In this document: in pieces, positions 7,745-16,671 of the stretch | Layout of the letters: every line of letters starts with the position of its first letter | How positions within the stretch are numbered: the first letter of the stretch is position 1 | Source of the DNA: Streptomyces sp. NBC_00162 | GTDB taxonomy: Bacteria; Actinomycetota; Actinomycetes; Streptomycetales; Streptomycetaceae | NCBI RefSeq assembly: GCF_024611995.1 | Contig: NZ_CP102510.1 | Location: 324,841 to 388,840, forward strand | DNA length: 64,000 nt | Reading direction: 5' to 3' | The notes under the pieces: generated by a model | Seen by the model: the letters and a program-made list of their open reading frames with translations, nothing else | Database searches by the model: none | Told to the model about the DNA's origin: nothing | Position numbers and translations under genes: made by a program

Positions 7745-8476
7745 ATGCCGGGAATCGAAGGCAAGGTCGTGGCAATCACCGGCGCCAGCAGCGGCATCGG
7801 GGAGGCGACCGCGCTTCTGCTGGCCGAGCGCGGCGCGAAGGTCGTCCTCGGGGCACGCCGTCCGAAGCGTCTTGCGGCCTTGGCCGCCCGCATAGAACGA
7901 GCCGGTGGCGAGGCCGCCTGGATCCGCACGGACGTGACGCGGCGCGAGGACCTCTCCGGCCTCGTGCAGCTGGCATGCGACCGGTACGGCAAACTCGACG
8001 TCCTCGTCAGCAACGCCGGGATCGGTCTGATCTCCCCCCTCGACGACCTGCGCGTCGAGGACTGGGAGAAGATGATCGACGTCAACCTCAAGGGGGTCCT
8101 GTACGGGATCGCCGCAGCCCTTCCCCTCTTCCGGGAGCAGGGACTCGGACACTTCGTCAACACCGTGTCCACCGCCGGACTGCGCATCGTGCCACTCCAG
8201 TCGGTGTACGCCGCCACCAAGAACGCCGTGCGCACCGTCTCCGAAGGCCTGCGCCAAGAGGCCGGCGACAGCCTGCGCGTGACCGTCGTCTCGCCCGGCG
8301 CCGTCCGTACGGACTTCGCGGAGCACATGGATCCGGCTGCGAAGGCCCAGATCGACAAGCTGATGGAGATCGCCCTCCCGCCGGCCGCGGTGGCCCGCGC
8401 CATCGCCTTCGCCATCGAGCAGCCGGACGGTGTCGACGTCGGCGACATCGTCGTTCGCCCCACTGCCCAGGGATAG
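7745..8476 (+). CDS. Short-chain dehydrogenase/reductase (SDR)
   Basis: A 243-residue classical SDR. NAD(P)-binding TGASSGIG is at residues 12-19, with an ARRPKR stretch after beta-2 suggesting NADP preference. The structural NAG lies in LVSNAGIGL, a catalytic serine region in NTVSTAGLR, and the YxxxK motif in YAATKNA. The C-terminal segment GVDVGDIVVRPTAQG is typical. ATG 7745 lies 9 bp after GGAAGGA (7729-7735), better than a TTG at 7739. It is paired with the divergent TetR gene. Substrate unknown. Confidence 0.9.
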   Translation: MPGIEGKVVAITGASSGIGEATALLLAERGAKVVLGARRPKRLAALAARIERAGGEAAWIRTDVTRREDLSGLVQLACDRYGKLDVLVSNAGIGLISPLDDLRVEDWEKMIDVNLKGVLYGIAAALPLFREQGLGHFVNTVSTAGLRIVPLQSVYAATKNAVRTVSEGLRQEAGDSLRVTVVSPGAVRTDFAEHMDPAAKAQIDKLMEIALPPAAVARAIAFAIEQPDGVDVGDIVVRPTAQG

Positions 8477-8625
8477 GTCCGCCCAGCCCACCCCCGCGCG
8501 CCTGCCAAACCCACGGATATCCCCAGCCGATGCACACGGACCGACCCGCGAGTTCCGGCCGCACAAGGCTCAGTTCCGTTGAACCCACGGGCATCCCCGG
8601 GCTTGGTACTGGTGGGCTCTCGTAT

Positions 8626-8934
8626 TCAACTGTCGCCAGTTCTCCGTGGAACCCAGCCTGCCGGTGACCGTGTGTGATCTCCAGGGGCGTATCGGCTCCA
8701 GGTTCCGCCGGTCTCGTTGAGCAGGCGGGTGGTGGTCTTGTTGTGGTAGCCGAGAGCGTCCGCGACGACGGGAGCGGGCATCTCAAGGAGTTGTTGTCGG
8801 ATGGCGGCGCCGCGGGCGGCGGCCACAGGGACGCCGATCTCGTTGAGGAGTGCGGACAGGTGGTCGGGACGGAAGGGCTGCCCCGCCCGGCGTCCGGGGA
8901 ACAGCCGGCCGACCGCCTGCTCCGCGAACTCCAC
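8626..8934 (-). pseudogene. C-terminal fragment of a zinc-finger tyrosine recombinase
   Basis: A minus-strand frame of about 100 residues nearly identical to the C-terminus of the recombinase at 9413-10999: LFPGRRAGQPFRPDHLSALL, ARGAAIRQQLLEMPAPVVAD and ETGGTWSRYAPGDH. The catalytic and zinc-finger parts are missing. It sits just downstream of the secreted-protein gene 8959-9327, so a duplicated recombinase tail lies on the far side of that gene. Confidence 0.75.
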
Positions 8935-8958
8935 GACCGCGGCGTCGGGGCGGACGGG

Positions 8959-9327
8959 TCAGGAGACGCGCTTGAGCGTCCAGGCGTTGTTGTTGAAGCT
9001 GGGGACCGAGGAGGAGACACAGCTGCCGCTGTAGTACGAGGCGGTCTGAACCCAGCCGAAGGGCTGGTAGGTGGAATTGCAGGCCTGGACCACGGTGCCG
9101 ACGGGCAGCCCGGTGAGCTGCTTTATCTGCTTGATGTTCGGGCTGAAGCTCTGCGTGCCGCAGCTGCTGCTGTACCCCCAGCTGACGTCGACGAAGCCGC
9201 TCGGGGTGAGGACGCTCGAACAGGAGGTGGTCACGTCGCCGGGGGCGGCGTGCGCGGGCGCGGCGGTCAGGGCGAACAGCGCCGCGGTGCCGGTGAGGGC
9301 CATGCACAGGGTGCGAAAGCGAGTCAT
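8959..9327 (-). CDS. Small secreted protein, unknown function
   Basis: A 122-residue exported protein. The signal peptide is MTRFRTLCMALTGTAALFAL followed by TAAPAHA and A. The mature part has five cysteines and is rich in Ser/Tyr/Asn (SWGYSSSCGTQSF, ASYYSGSCVSSS). It contains SPNIKQIKQLTGLPVG, which may be a small helical element. No catalytic motif seen. It lies between the full recombinase gene (9413) and the duplicated recombinase tail (8626-8934), so it looks like cargo picked up by duplication or insertion. Confidence 0.65.
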   Translation of the reverse strand: MTRFRTLCMALTGTAALFALTAAPAHAAPGDVTTSCSSVLTPSGFVDVSWGYSSSCGTQSFSPNIKQIKQLTGLPVGTVVQACNSTYQPFGWVQTASYYSGSCVSSSVPSFNNNAWTLKRVS

Positions 9328-9412
9328 GGGTGATGGCTCCTTGAGATCGTGGACGGCCGGTGGGCCGCGAAGCCAGTACTACGGGTCGCCGACCGGTTTC
9401 AGATAGACGTTT

Positions 9413-10999
9413 TCAGGCCCAATGATCAACATGTAATCCGCCGGGGACGGGTGGCGGCGGATCACCCGTGTGCCCGGCATGGGTTGTGGGCGTTCGGCCC
9501 GGTTCGTGATCTCCTGGTGCGTATCGGCTCCATGTCCCGCCGGTCTCGTTGCGGAGCCGGCTGGTGGTCTTGTCGTGGTAGCCGAGAGCGTCCGCGACGA
9601 CGGGTGCAGGAAGTTCGAGGAGTTGCTGCCGGATCGCGGCGCCGCGGGCTGCCGCGGTCGGGACCCCGACTTCGTTCAAGAGCGCGGACAGGTGGTCGGG
9701 GCGGGTCGGCTGCCCCGCCCGGCGGCCCGGGAAAAGCCAGCGGGACGCGGGGTTGGTAGCGGTGTTCATGTTGTCGCGGTTCGCGATGTGCTCCAGCAGC
9801 AGGGCGGCGACCGGATCAGGGACGGGCGAGGCCGGCTCACCGAGCCGCAGCAGCACGGTGTCGCCGTCGCGGATGACGTCGTCAACGCCGAGCCGGACGA
9901 TGCGGCTCGCGGGCTGCGCGTAGAGGAGCACGATGACTCCGGCGACACGGAGTCGCATCGGTATCTCGGTATCGGTCAGCAGCCGGCCAAGGGTATCGAG
10001 GCGCTCGTCTTCGCTCAGTGCGGCCCGGCGGGAGACCTTCATCTTGGGGATGGACAGGGAGCGTCGGCAGCGTCGGCTCTGCATGGCCCAGTTGAGGAAG
10101 GCTCTCAGGCAGGTGCGGGCGTGTTCGGTGTTCTCGGCGAACCAGGCGTCGACGTCGATCTGGCCGCATGACGCGAGGGTGCTGTTTCGCTCGCCGAGCC
10201 ATTGCAGGAACGCGGTCGCGTGCTTGACCTGTTCGGCGGCGAACCGGCGGATGCTGGGTGTGATGTGGCTCCTCTCGGCGCGGGTCCGCAGCCGGGGAAG
10301 GATGTGCCAGGTCGCGAAGAGCCGGATCGTCTTGGCGTGCTCGGGGTCGGCGATGCCGGTCAGGTGGCCGGGAAGCCAGCGCTGGAAGGAGCAGAGGTAC
10401 TTGTCGACCGAGGGCAGGGCTCCGCACGTCATCAGGAGTTCTTCCAGGTGAGCGGCGGCCCGCCAGGGCTGGAGCTCGTGGAAGGCGTCGTGGGTCAGTG
10501 GGATCTCGCCGAGGCCGAGCCGCCGCAGTAGCTGCGAGGCGCTGCCCGGCTGGTCGCGGCGCATCTCCAGCCAGGCCAGGCCGCTTCTGGGCTTGTCCAT
10601 TGCCACCAGCAGGTCGAACAGCGGGACCAGTGTGGGTCGGATGCGGCTGTCTCCGTCGTCCAGGAGTGCGGTGAGGCGGTCGGTGAGGGTGCAGCGTTCA
10701 CACAGCCGTCCGCCCAGGAGCTTGCCCTCGAAGCCGCAGCGTGAGCAGTCGAAGGTCTGCGAGAAGCCGGCGCAGGTGGTGCAGATCGCGGCCCCGTCAC
10801 CGGGGCGGAGTCCGGGGAGGGCACGGTCCTGGCCGCATCCCGGGCAGGTGCCCCGTGTCCGGACGGCGCGGTCGGAACAGGTCCGGCAGACGTATCCGTC
10901 CGGCCACGTGCCAGCCTTGTGTCTGCGGCGGCCGCAGCGGCAGCACTCGGCCATGTACCAGCGTTCGTACTGTTCGTCGGTGGCGTAGGGGCGGGTCAT
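9413..10999 (-). CDS. Zinc-finger-containing tyrosine recombinase, third gene of cassette
   Basis: A 528-residue site-specific recombinase. The N-terminal 120 residues hold several CxxC pairs (AECCRCGRRRH, CRTCSDRA, CPGCGQDRA, DCSRCGFEG). The C-terminal catalytic-like domain includes LRVAGVIVLLYAQPASRIVR and ends ADALGYHDKTTSRL. The usual tyrosine is not placed canonically, so activity is uncertain. The start ATG 10999 overlaps the stop of the XRE gene (ATGA). It resembles the last member of three-gene integrase-HTH-recombinase cassettes (Tn554-like organisation) common in Streptomyces. Confidence 0.7.
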   Translation of the reverse strand: MTRPYATDEQYERWYMAECCRCGRRRHKAGTWPDGYVCRTCSDRAVRTRGTCPGCGQDRALPGLRPGDGAAICTTCAGFSQTFDCSRCGFEGKLLGGRLCERCTLTDRLTALLDDGDSRIRPTLVPLFDLLVAMDKPRSGLAWLEMRRDQPGSASQLLRRLGLGEIPLTHDAFHELQPWRAAAHLEELLMTCGALPSVDKYLCSFQRWLPGHLTGIADPEHAKTIRLFATWHILPRLRTRAERSHITPSIRRFAAEQVKHATAFLQWLGERNSTLASCGQIDVDAWFAENTEHARTCLRAFLNWAMQSRRCRRSLSIPKMKVSRRAALSEDERLDTLGRLLTDTEIPMRLRVAGVIVLLYAQPASRIVRLGVDDVIRDGDTVLLRLGEPASPVPDPVAALLLEHIANRDNMNTATNPASRWLFPGRRAGQPTRPDHLSALLNEVGVPTAAARGAAIRQQLLELPAPVVADALGYHDKTTSRLRNETGGTWSRYAPGDHEPGRTPTTHAGHTGDPPPPVPGGLHVDHWA

Positions 11000-11331
11000 G
11001 CTTCGGGCAGGATCCGGGCGGCGCGGGGCCGCAGCTTCGCCACGTTCGCGAGCGGGGTGGGCAGGTCGCCGGTGGCGGTCTTGCGGACGCCGGCGTTCTC
11101 TGCGGTGGTGGCCACCAGGTCGGCCGGGGTACAGGACAGGATGTCGCAAAGCGCGGCCATGACCTGCAACGACAGGCGTTCCGGAGTGCCGGAGACCAAG
11201 CGGTGGACCTGGGAGGCGGACAGGTCGATGCCGCGTTCGTGCAGCAGCGGCACCAGTTCGGTGGCTGTGAAGATCCGGTGCTGGGCCATGACCTCGCGCA
11301 GCCGCCAGGTGTAGCCGACCTTGCGTTTCAT
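10996..11331 (-). CDS. XRE-family helix-turn-helix protein of recombinase cassette
   Basis: A 111-residue Cro/C1-type protein. The HTH is in residues 5-70 (LREVMAQHRIFTATELVPLL, DLSASQVHRLVSGTPERLSL) with the common SCTPADLV segment after it. The start ATG overlaps the integrase stop (ATGA at 11328-11331) and its own stop overlaps the recombinase start, so all three are translationally coupled. Probably regulates the cassette or assists recombination. Confidence 0.85.
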   Translation of the reverse strand: MKRKVGYTWRLREVMAQHRIFTATELVPLLHERGIDLSASQVHRLVSGTPERLSLQVMAALCDILSCTPADLVATTAENAGVRKTATGDLPTPLANVAKLRPRAARILPEA

Positions 11332-12589
11332 GCCTGCCTCCCGGGCTGGGTCTGGAGGGCGGCAGCGATGGTGGAGTCCAGATGCCGCCGCAGGGTGCGG
11401 GTGCGGAAGTCCGAGGACACGCAGGTGTAGAGCGAGGTGGTGCTGGCGTGCTCGTGGCCGACCTGCTCCTGGACGAAGCGCGGGTCCCAGCCGTCCTCGA
11501 TCAAGTGGGTGACGTAGGACCTGCGGAAGGAGTGGAAGTCGAGTCCGTCGTCCAGGCCGAGGGCCTTGCGGTAGGCGATGAAGCGGGAGTTGAGCCGCTG
11601 GCAGCCGATCCGCAGGCCCCGTTCGGAGGGCCAGGCCGCCGGGTTGTTGTCGGTGCCGAACAGCGGGCGGACCTCGGTGAACCACTCGTCCAGGATGTCC
11701 GGGGTCCAGTCGAAGACGGTCAGCACGCCGCGGCGCTTGGGCGGGGAGCCCTTCTTGGCCTTGCCGAACCGGACCTGGCAGCGACCGTACTGGCCGAACT
11801 CGCCGCCGTGCGGGTTGCGACCGAAGTCGGCGGCGTCGAGCATCCGCGTCTCGTTGCGCCGTGTCCCGTAGGCGTAGGCGGTCTTGAACAGCGTGGCGTC
11901 GCGGAAGGCGGGCAGCCAGCCCTTGCGGCCGAAGGCCCGGATACGGGCGACCTCGTCGTCGCAGTGCGCGAAGAAGGCGTGCAGCTCGGCCTTGGTGAAC
12001 GCGCGCTTCTTCGCGTCTGCCTCGTTGTCCTGGACGTGCACCGCGGTGTTCCACTCGTGCACCACCTGGACCGGGTGCGTGCCGAACCGTTCCTCGCAGG
12101 TCGCTGTCCACTCGTAGAGCGGATCGGTGATGAAGTGGCAGAAGGCCCGCACGGCCTCGGAGTACGAGCGGATCGTGGAGCGCTTCAGGTCCCGCAGTGA
12201 GCGCAGGTCGCCGAGCCATTCATCGATCATCGCCGGCGTCCAGAGCCAGGGGTAGGCGATCACGTAGGCCGCGAACGCCTTGACCGTGTTCTCCCGGCCC
12301 TCGACGGTCGTCCGGGCCAGATTCCGTGCGAGCTGTTGGTTGGCGAAGCCGGTCAGCATCGCCGCGAAGACCTGTTCGCGAAGTCCTCGCGCGGCAGTTC
12401 CACGGTGGCCCGGAACGCAGCCGCCTGCGGGCCACCCCACGGGCCGGGACCGGTGCCGAGGTAGGCCAGGTCCAGGTCAACGACCCGGGCCTTGTTTGTT
12501 TCCTGACCGCCGACGCCGGCGCGGAGGCCGACGGCCCGGCGCGCACGCCACGGGTGGGTGGCGTGGCTGCCGGGCCGTCGGTCACTCAC
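11328..12589 (-). pseudogene. Tyrosine integrase, frameshifted near its 5' end
   Basis: The main frame (11328 to about 12375) encodes a complete catalytic domain: TAYAYGTRRNETRMLDAADF (first Arg), LDFHSFRRSYVTHLIEDG (HxxR), VQEQVGHEHASTTSLYTCVS (GH and Tyr). The N-terminal part is one frame away (RVVDLDLAYLGTGPGPWGGP, ATVELPREDFAN) and joins at about 12372: AACAGGTC would need one more base (AACCAGGTC) to give FANQVFAAMLTGF. A single-base deletion therefore splits the gene. Translation could only start internally. It is the first gene of the three-gene cassette. Confidence 0.75.
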
Positions 12590-12595
12590 GCGGTC

Positions 12596-14374
12596 TCACT
12601 TCCCGTGCAAAGCCTTGCGGCGACGTCCGCGAAGCACCAGGACGCTGCCGGCAGCGATGACCAGCAGGCCACCGATGGCGCTGTACGTGACAGCGTTGCC
12701 CGCCCCGGTGGAAGCCAGGCCGCCGGACGTGCTGCTCGGGGTCGGCTGGCCCACGGGTGCGCCGATCCCCGCCTGCGCACGGGTGCCGGTCGTGCCGGAG
12801 ACAACCGGCGTGGGGACGGTCGGCGTCGGGACGGGCGTCGGCTTGTCAGCGCTAGCAGTCCCCGCCGCGGGCTTCAGCTGAAGAGTCGTGATCGAGTACG
12901 GCGGCAGCGTCTGTGCGACCGCCGTGCCCCGCTCCGCCGTCGTCAGGGCGGTGCCTTCCTTGGCATACGAAACGGTCGTGACCGCCCCGGCGGCCGGGGT
13001 GAATCCGGCGTACGAGAGCGACACCTCCGCCGCGTTCTCCGGGCTCTTGTTGGTCAGCATGACGTTCAGACCGCCGTTGCTGCTCCGCACCGCGTGCACA
13101 GTGACCGACGAGTTGCCCGAGGATGACTTGACTATGGTGTCACCAGGCTGCGCCAGTGCGGTCAGGGAGCGGATGCCCCAGTAGGTGGGGAAGGTTGTGT
13201 CGCGCGGCGGTTGGCACTTCCCCCCGGCGCAGGTTCCAGCGGAGAGAATGCCCCCGTCCTGGTAGTCGGTCTGGCCGTGGACGGTGGTGGGCGCTTGGTC
13301 CGTGCCGTTGTGCAGGTTCCACCAGTCCACGTGGGTGGCGCCCTGCTCGAACCAGGTCATGTAGGTGTCCGGCGCGAACAGGGCTGCGGCCTGGCTGGTC
13401 AAGGCGGGCGAGCCGACGGCGTCGGTCTCGGTGACCGCGATCTCCACCGAAGCGGCGCGCGAGCCCGTGTACTTGGCGATCAGCGAGCGCAGCTCGGACG
13501 TGGTAGCGGCGATCCGGGAGGGGGTGTTCAGCAGGTCGGCCGTGGTGGTGCCGCCCGGATACCAGTGGACGATGACGAAGTCGATCGAGCTTCCCGCGAT
13601 GGAGAGCACCGTGTTGTTCCAGTCGGCGGTGTCACCGGGAGCCTTCTCCTTGTCCGGCCAGCCGCCGGGGGTGGTGAGCACCGCTCCGATCTTCACCGTC
13701 GGGTCCACGGCCTTCATCGCCTTCGAGTAGGCGACCAGGTTCTTCCCGTACTCCCTCGGGCTCTTGTCGGCGTGATCGTCCCTTTCCCAGCCCTTGCCGT
13801 TGCCGTAGTGCCCGTTGCCGTAGACCTCGTTGCCGATCTCCCAGTACTTAACGCCGTAACCCTTGTCGACGTTGGAGTACTTGACCCAGTCGGCGGCCTC
13901 CTGGGCGGTGCCGGAACCGTAGTTCGCGGTCAGGATCGGCTGGGCGCCGACCTTCTTCGCGATGTCCATGAAGCGGTCGAAGTTGGTGTTGGAGGGGATC
14001 CAGCCCTTGCCGTCGCCGGAGGTGTGGGTCTTCCAGTGGTATTCGTCCGCGCCGGAACCGCCGGGATAGCGCAGCTGCCGAACTCCCGCGGCCTTCATCA
14101 GCGAGGTCACATTGGCGTCCCCCATGTGCTCGTCGCCGAAGCCCAGATTGAGGCCGACACCACTGCTGGGCACCGTGCCCAAGGAGGTACCGGCATTCAC
14201 ACTGATGTCGACGGTCGGCGCGGCGCCCGCGCTGGGCGCCAGGGCGCCGACACCGGCCGAGGCGGCGAGCACCGCCACCGCCCCCACGACAGAATGCCGG
14301 AGCATCCGGCTACGGCGGGGCGTGCGACCCCAAGGCATCGGCTGCTCGGCGGATCTCGGGTCGTCTGGTGACAC
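12596..14374 (-). CDS. Cell-wall-anchored alpha-L-arabinofuranosidase-like glycosidase
   Basis: About 592 residues. The signal region is MLRHSVVGAVAVLAASAGV. A GH-A clan (GH51-like) barrel follows: YWEIGNEVYGNG carries the likely acid/base Glu, IAVTETDAVG the likely nucleophile Glu, and IDFVIVHWYPGG the substrate-side His. A Pro/Thr-rich linker leads to an LASTG sorting motif, hydrophobic helix and RGRRRK tail, so a sortase probably anchors it to the wall. GTG 14374 has GGAG at good spacing; ATG 14338 is the alternative. Likely trims arabinose-containing plant polymers. It ends 7 bp before the broken integrase region. Confidence 0.8.
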   Translation of the reverse strand: MSPDDPRSAEQPMPWGRTPRRSRMLRHSVVGAVAVLAASAGVGALAPSAGAAPTVDISVNAGTSLGTVPSSGVGLNLGFGDEHMGDANVTSLMKAAGVRQLRYPGGSGADEYHWKTHTSGDGKGWIPSNTNFDRFMDIAKKVGAQPILTANYGSGTAQEAADWVKYSNVDKGYGVKYWEIGNEVYGNGHYGNGKGWERDDHADKSPREYGKNLVAYSKAMKAVDPTVKIGAVLTTPGGWPDKEKAPGDTADWNNTVLSIAGSSIDFVIVHWYPGGTTTADLLNTPSRIAATTSELRSLIAKYTGSRAASVEIAVTETDAVGSPALTSQAAALFAPDTYMTWFEQGATHVDWWNLHNGTDQAPTTVHGQTDYQDGGILSAGTCAGGKCQPPRDTTFPTYWGIRSLTALAQPGDTIVKSSSGNSSVTVHAVRSSNGGLNVMLTNKSPENAAEVSLSYAGFTPAAGAVTTVSYAKEGTALTTAERGTAVAQTLPPYSITTLQLKPAAGTASADKPTPVPTPTVPTPVVSGTTGTRAQAGIGAPVGQPTPSSTSGGLASTGAGNAVTYSAIGGLLVIAAGSVLVLRGRRRKALHGK

Positions 14375-14512
14375 GTGGGGCTCCGATCGGGTGTTGACAC
14401 AGAGGGCGTAGCGCCGCTGACCACGGCTCGCCCTCGTCGGTACACCCCTAAGTGGCCACTCAGAGCGGAAAGGTTGCCGTCTCAATCGTTTTTTTGCCCC
14501 GAGACGCGGTCG

Positions 14513-14542
14513 CACCGTCTCACCGGACCCGGTGAGACGGTG
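14513..14542. repeat. Perfect inverted repeat (14-bp arms)
   Basis: CACCGTCTCACCGG, two bases, then CCGGTGAGACGGTG, about 140 bp upstream of the glycosidase start. Neighbouring copies of GGTGA(C/G) follow (GGTGACCCCGTGACCCGGTG). It could be a regulator site or a terminator; there is no T-run. Confidence 0.5.
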
Positions 14543-14713
14543 ACCCCGTGACCCGGTGACACGCCCAGGCTCCCTTTCGACCTCGACGGCGCGAACCATC
14601 ACAGGCTTCCGGCCGCACACCGCCCCGCGGTGGCCGAGCGGCTGAAGCCGCACAGGAAGCACAGGAAGAGACAGACGGCGGCCGCCGCCACCGCGACGGC
14701 CCTGTTCTCGTAT

Positions 14714-14884
14714 ATGGCTTTGTTCACGAGAACGGGTTCTGGCTCAACTTCTGTGGAGCTGCGCCGTGCGCGCTCGTGCCCGCGTCGGGCCAATACACCG
14801 ACCTGCTGGTTCTCGTCGTTCCGCGTCCCGACGTACTGAGGGTCGAGCCGTCACCACAGAAGTCGAGCCAGACCCCGTTCTCCA
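14714..14884. repeat. Inverted pair of IS-end-like repeats
   Basis: 14714-14757 (minus orientation) and 14854-14884 (plus) share CCACAGAAGTYGAGCCAGAM followed by CCGTTCTC, in inverted orientation about 97 bp apart. The same unit pair occurs at 61129-61172 and 61839-61869. This looks like a tiny non-autonomous element or the paired ends of one. No gene lies inside. Confidence 0.55.
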
Positions 14885-14890
14885 GACGCG

Positions 14891-15946
14891 TCAGACTCCC
14901 CCGGTGATGGCGCTGAGAACGTCGATTGTGCGCCTTACGTTTCGTCCGAATGCGATGAGGAAGGCAGCGGCCAGTACGAGGGTGTAGACGTACGGTTCGG
15001 CACTTTCTGGGAGAACACCTGTGAGTGCCAGCGCGGTCACGCCACCAGCGCCAACGACGTAGGCGGTGAGAAGCCGCAGCACGTCCCAGTTGCGCTGGGG
15101 CTCGATGTCGTTGAGTTGATCCTCGTCCAGGAGCTCGCCGATACGGGTCTGGCAGTATCGGTCAGAGATGGTGAGAAGAGCTTCAGCGATGTCGCGCAGT
15201 GCTTCGTTCGGGGCATGGTCAAGTTTGGATTCCAGCACGCGTAACGCCCCGGCTACATGACGTTCGTGGCGCTTCAGGGTCTTTGTGCGGTGGGACCAGC
15301 GGGCCACGGTCCCGCGGCTGTGGTGCGCGTCCAGCACACCGCGCTGTACGATCTTCAGCTCCTTGGCGAGCTTTCTGAGTCGGGCCGGCCTCTGCTCCCC
15401 GCTGCGCCGGGCCTGCGCGCAGGCGTGAATCGCCGCAGCGCACTGCGTGACGAGGGCGTATCGGCGCGCTACCAAGAGCCTTGCGGCCCGGGAAGTGGCG
15501 CGCCTGGGCAAGAGCCGCGGGTTGACGTACATCTCCAGCGCTCCGAGAAGCAGGAGACCGATCGCCACTGCCAGACTCAGAATCGACACAGTCTGCTGCC
15601 AAGGATTTGATGCTGTGAGGTCAAAAGACCACGCAGATTCCCCCTGCCGCGGGATCCAGCCGAGTCTCCACTGCAGCAGGGCCATGCCTACCGACAAGCT
15701 GCACAGAAGAGGCAAAAGAAACAGCAGTATGAGGGCGTTCCGCTTCCAGCGCTGGAGGTGGAGGCGCCGTCTAAGCGCGACCCTGACCCGGAGGGGTACC
15801 TGGCGTTCCATGCCAAGCGCGGCGCAGTCCCGTATGAGCTGACCCACCGTCTCCTCGAAAGGGCGGTCAGTATCCGACGAGGCGTCAAAGTTGGCAAGCC
15901 TTGCATGTAACGACGTGGTCTCCAGCTGTTCCGATCGGGTAGTCAT
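14891..15946 (-). CDS. Multi-pass membrane protein, unknown function
   Basis: 351 residues with four likely transmembrane segments: NALILLFLLPLLCSLSVGMA (about 65-85), SILSLAVAIGLLLLGALEMY (about 113-133), LLTAYVVGAGGVTALALTGV (about 300) and YVYTLVLAAAFLIAF (about 325). The middle 150 residues are a soluble, basic helical region (ARRSGEQRPARLRKLAKELK). ATG 15946 has AGGAT upstream. No recognised family. It follows the small repeat pair on the same strand. Confidence 0.65.
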   Translation of the reverse strand: MTTRSEQLETTSLHARLANFDASSDTDRPFEETVGQLIRDCAALGMERQVPLRVRVALRRRLHLQRWKRNALILLFLLPLLCSLSVGMALLQWRLGWIPRQGESAWSFDLTASNPWQQTVSILSLAVAIGLLLLGALEMYVNPRLLPRRATSRAARLLVARRYALVTQCAAAIHACAQARRSGEQRPARLRKLAKELKIVQRGVLDAHHSRGTVARWSHRTKTLKRHERHVAGALRVLESKLDHAPNEALRDIAEALLTISDRYCQTRIGELLDEDQLNDIEPQRNWDVLRLLTAYVVGAGGVTALALTGVLPESAEPYVYTLVLAAAFLIAFGRNVRRTIDVLSAITGGV

Positions 15947-16206
15947 GGCGAAGCATCCTGCCAGACATGCGGTGGGTGATGTATGTGGCTGCCGCTGCCG
16001 ACGCGACCACACCGATACGTGGTGGAAGGACCAGATGATGGCCTGGACTTGGCGTTCCGCTGGACACACTCGGCGAGGCGCACGCACGCGCGGCGAAGCA
16101 CGGGTTGTCGCTGTCTCTGGAGACCGGGTGGGGCGTGCACGACTACGGGAACACTCAGGCCTGATCCTTCCGGATGCGTGCCCCGGGCGTCCAGCCGTGA
16201 AGAGGG

Positions 16207-16611
16207 TCAGCCGCCGTCGACGTAGGAGCGTGCCGCGACCATCACGTCTTTGTAGCGTCCTTCTGCGATGACGGTGAGGGGTGCTTCGTCCTCGAGCTGC
16301 GGGTTCATGCCGATCATCCAGGCGCGGGCGGTGTAGAGGCTTTCGGCGTCCTGGATGAGTTGGAACACTTGCAGTGCAGCCCTCAGCCTGTCTTCGGCGT
16401 CCTGGCGTGGTGCGGAGTTGCCCAAGGCCCACTTTCCGACCTGCCGGGGATCGCTGATGTTGGTGATCCGGGCGGTCAGGCGCTGGCCGAGGTTGTCCTG
16501 CAGGAAGCGGGCGATGTCCGCGATGGACATGCGCACAGTGACGGCGTGGGCTCGCTCGGCACTGGCGGTGCTCTTGGGGTCTGCAGAGGCGTTGGCGGCT
16601 GTGGTGGGCAT
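16207..16611 (-). CDS. Xre/MbcA/ParS-type antitoxin-like protein
   Basis: 134 residues. The centre reads as an HTH (IADIARFLQDNLGQRLTARI, DPRQVGKWALGNSAPRQD). The C-terminus, GMNPQLEDEAPLTVIAEGRY and then VMVAARSYVDGG, is the DUF2384-type toxin-binding domain of RES-neutralising antitoxins. ATG 16611 sits 6 bp after GAGGGAG. A RES-domain protein is encoded at 17277-17957 on the same strand but 0.67 kb upstream rather than adjacent, so pairing is an inference. Confidence 0.75.
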   Translation of the reverse strand: MPTTAANASADPKSTASAERAHAVTVRMSIADIARFLQDNLGQRLTARITNISDPRQVGKWALGNSAPRQDAEDRLRAALQVFQLIQDAESLYTARAWMIGMNPQLEDEAPLTVIAEGRYKDVMVAARSYVDGG

Positions 16612-16671
16612 GGGTGTCTCCCTCGTGTTCCGGCTACGCGCTGGCATTTGGGCCTTTGGTCGCGTGTCGGG

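Noticed and set aside
6931..8667. 578-codon plus-strand frame across the TetR and SDR genes
   Set aside because: Antisense of TetR and out-of-frame SDR; Arg/Pro/Gly-rich with no domain.
13211..14371. 386-codon frame antisense to the glycosidase
   Set aside because: Valine/glycine-rich mirror of a gene with clear catalytic motifs on the other strand.
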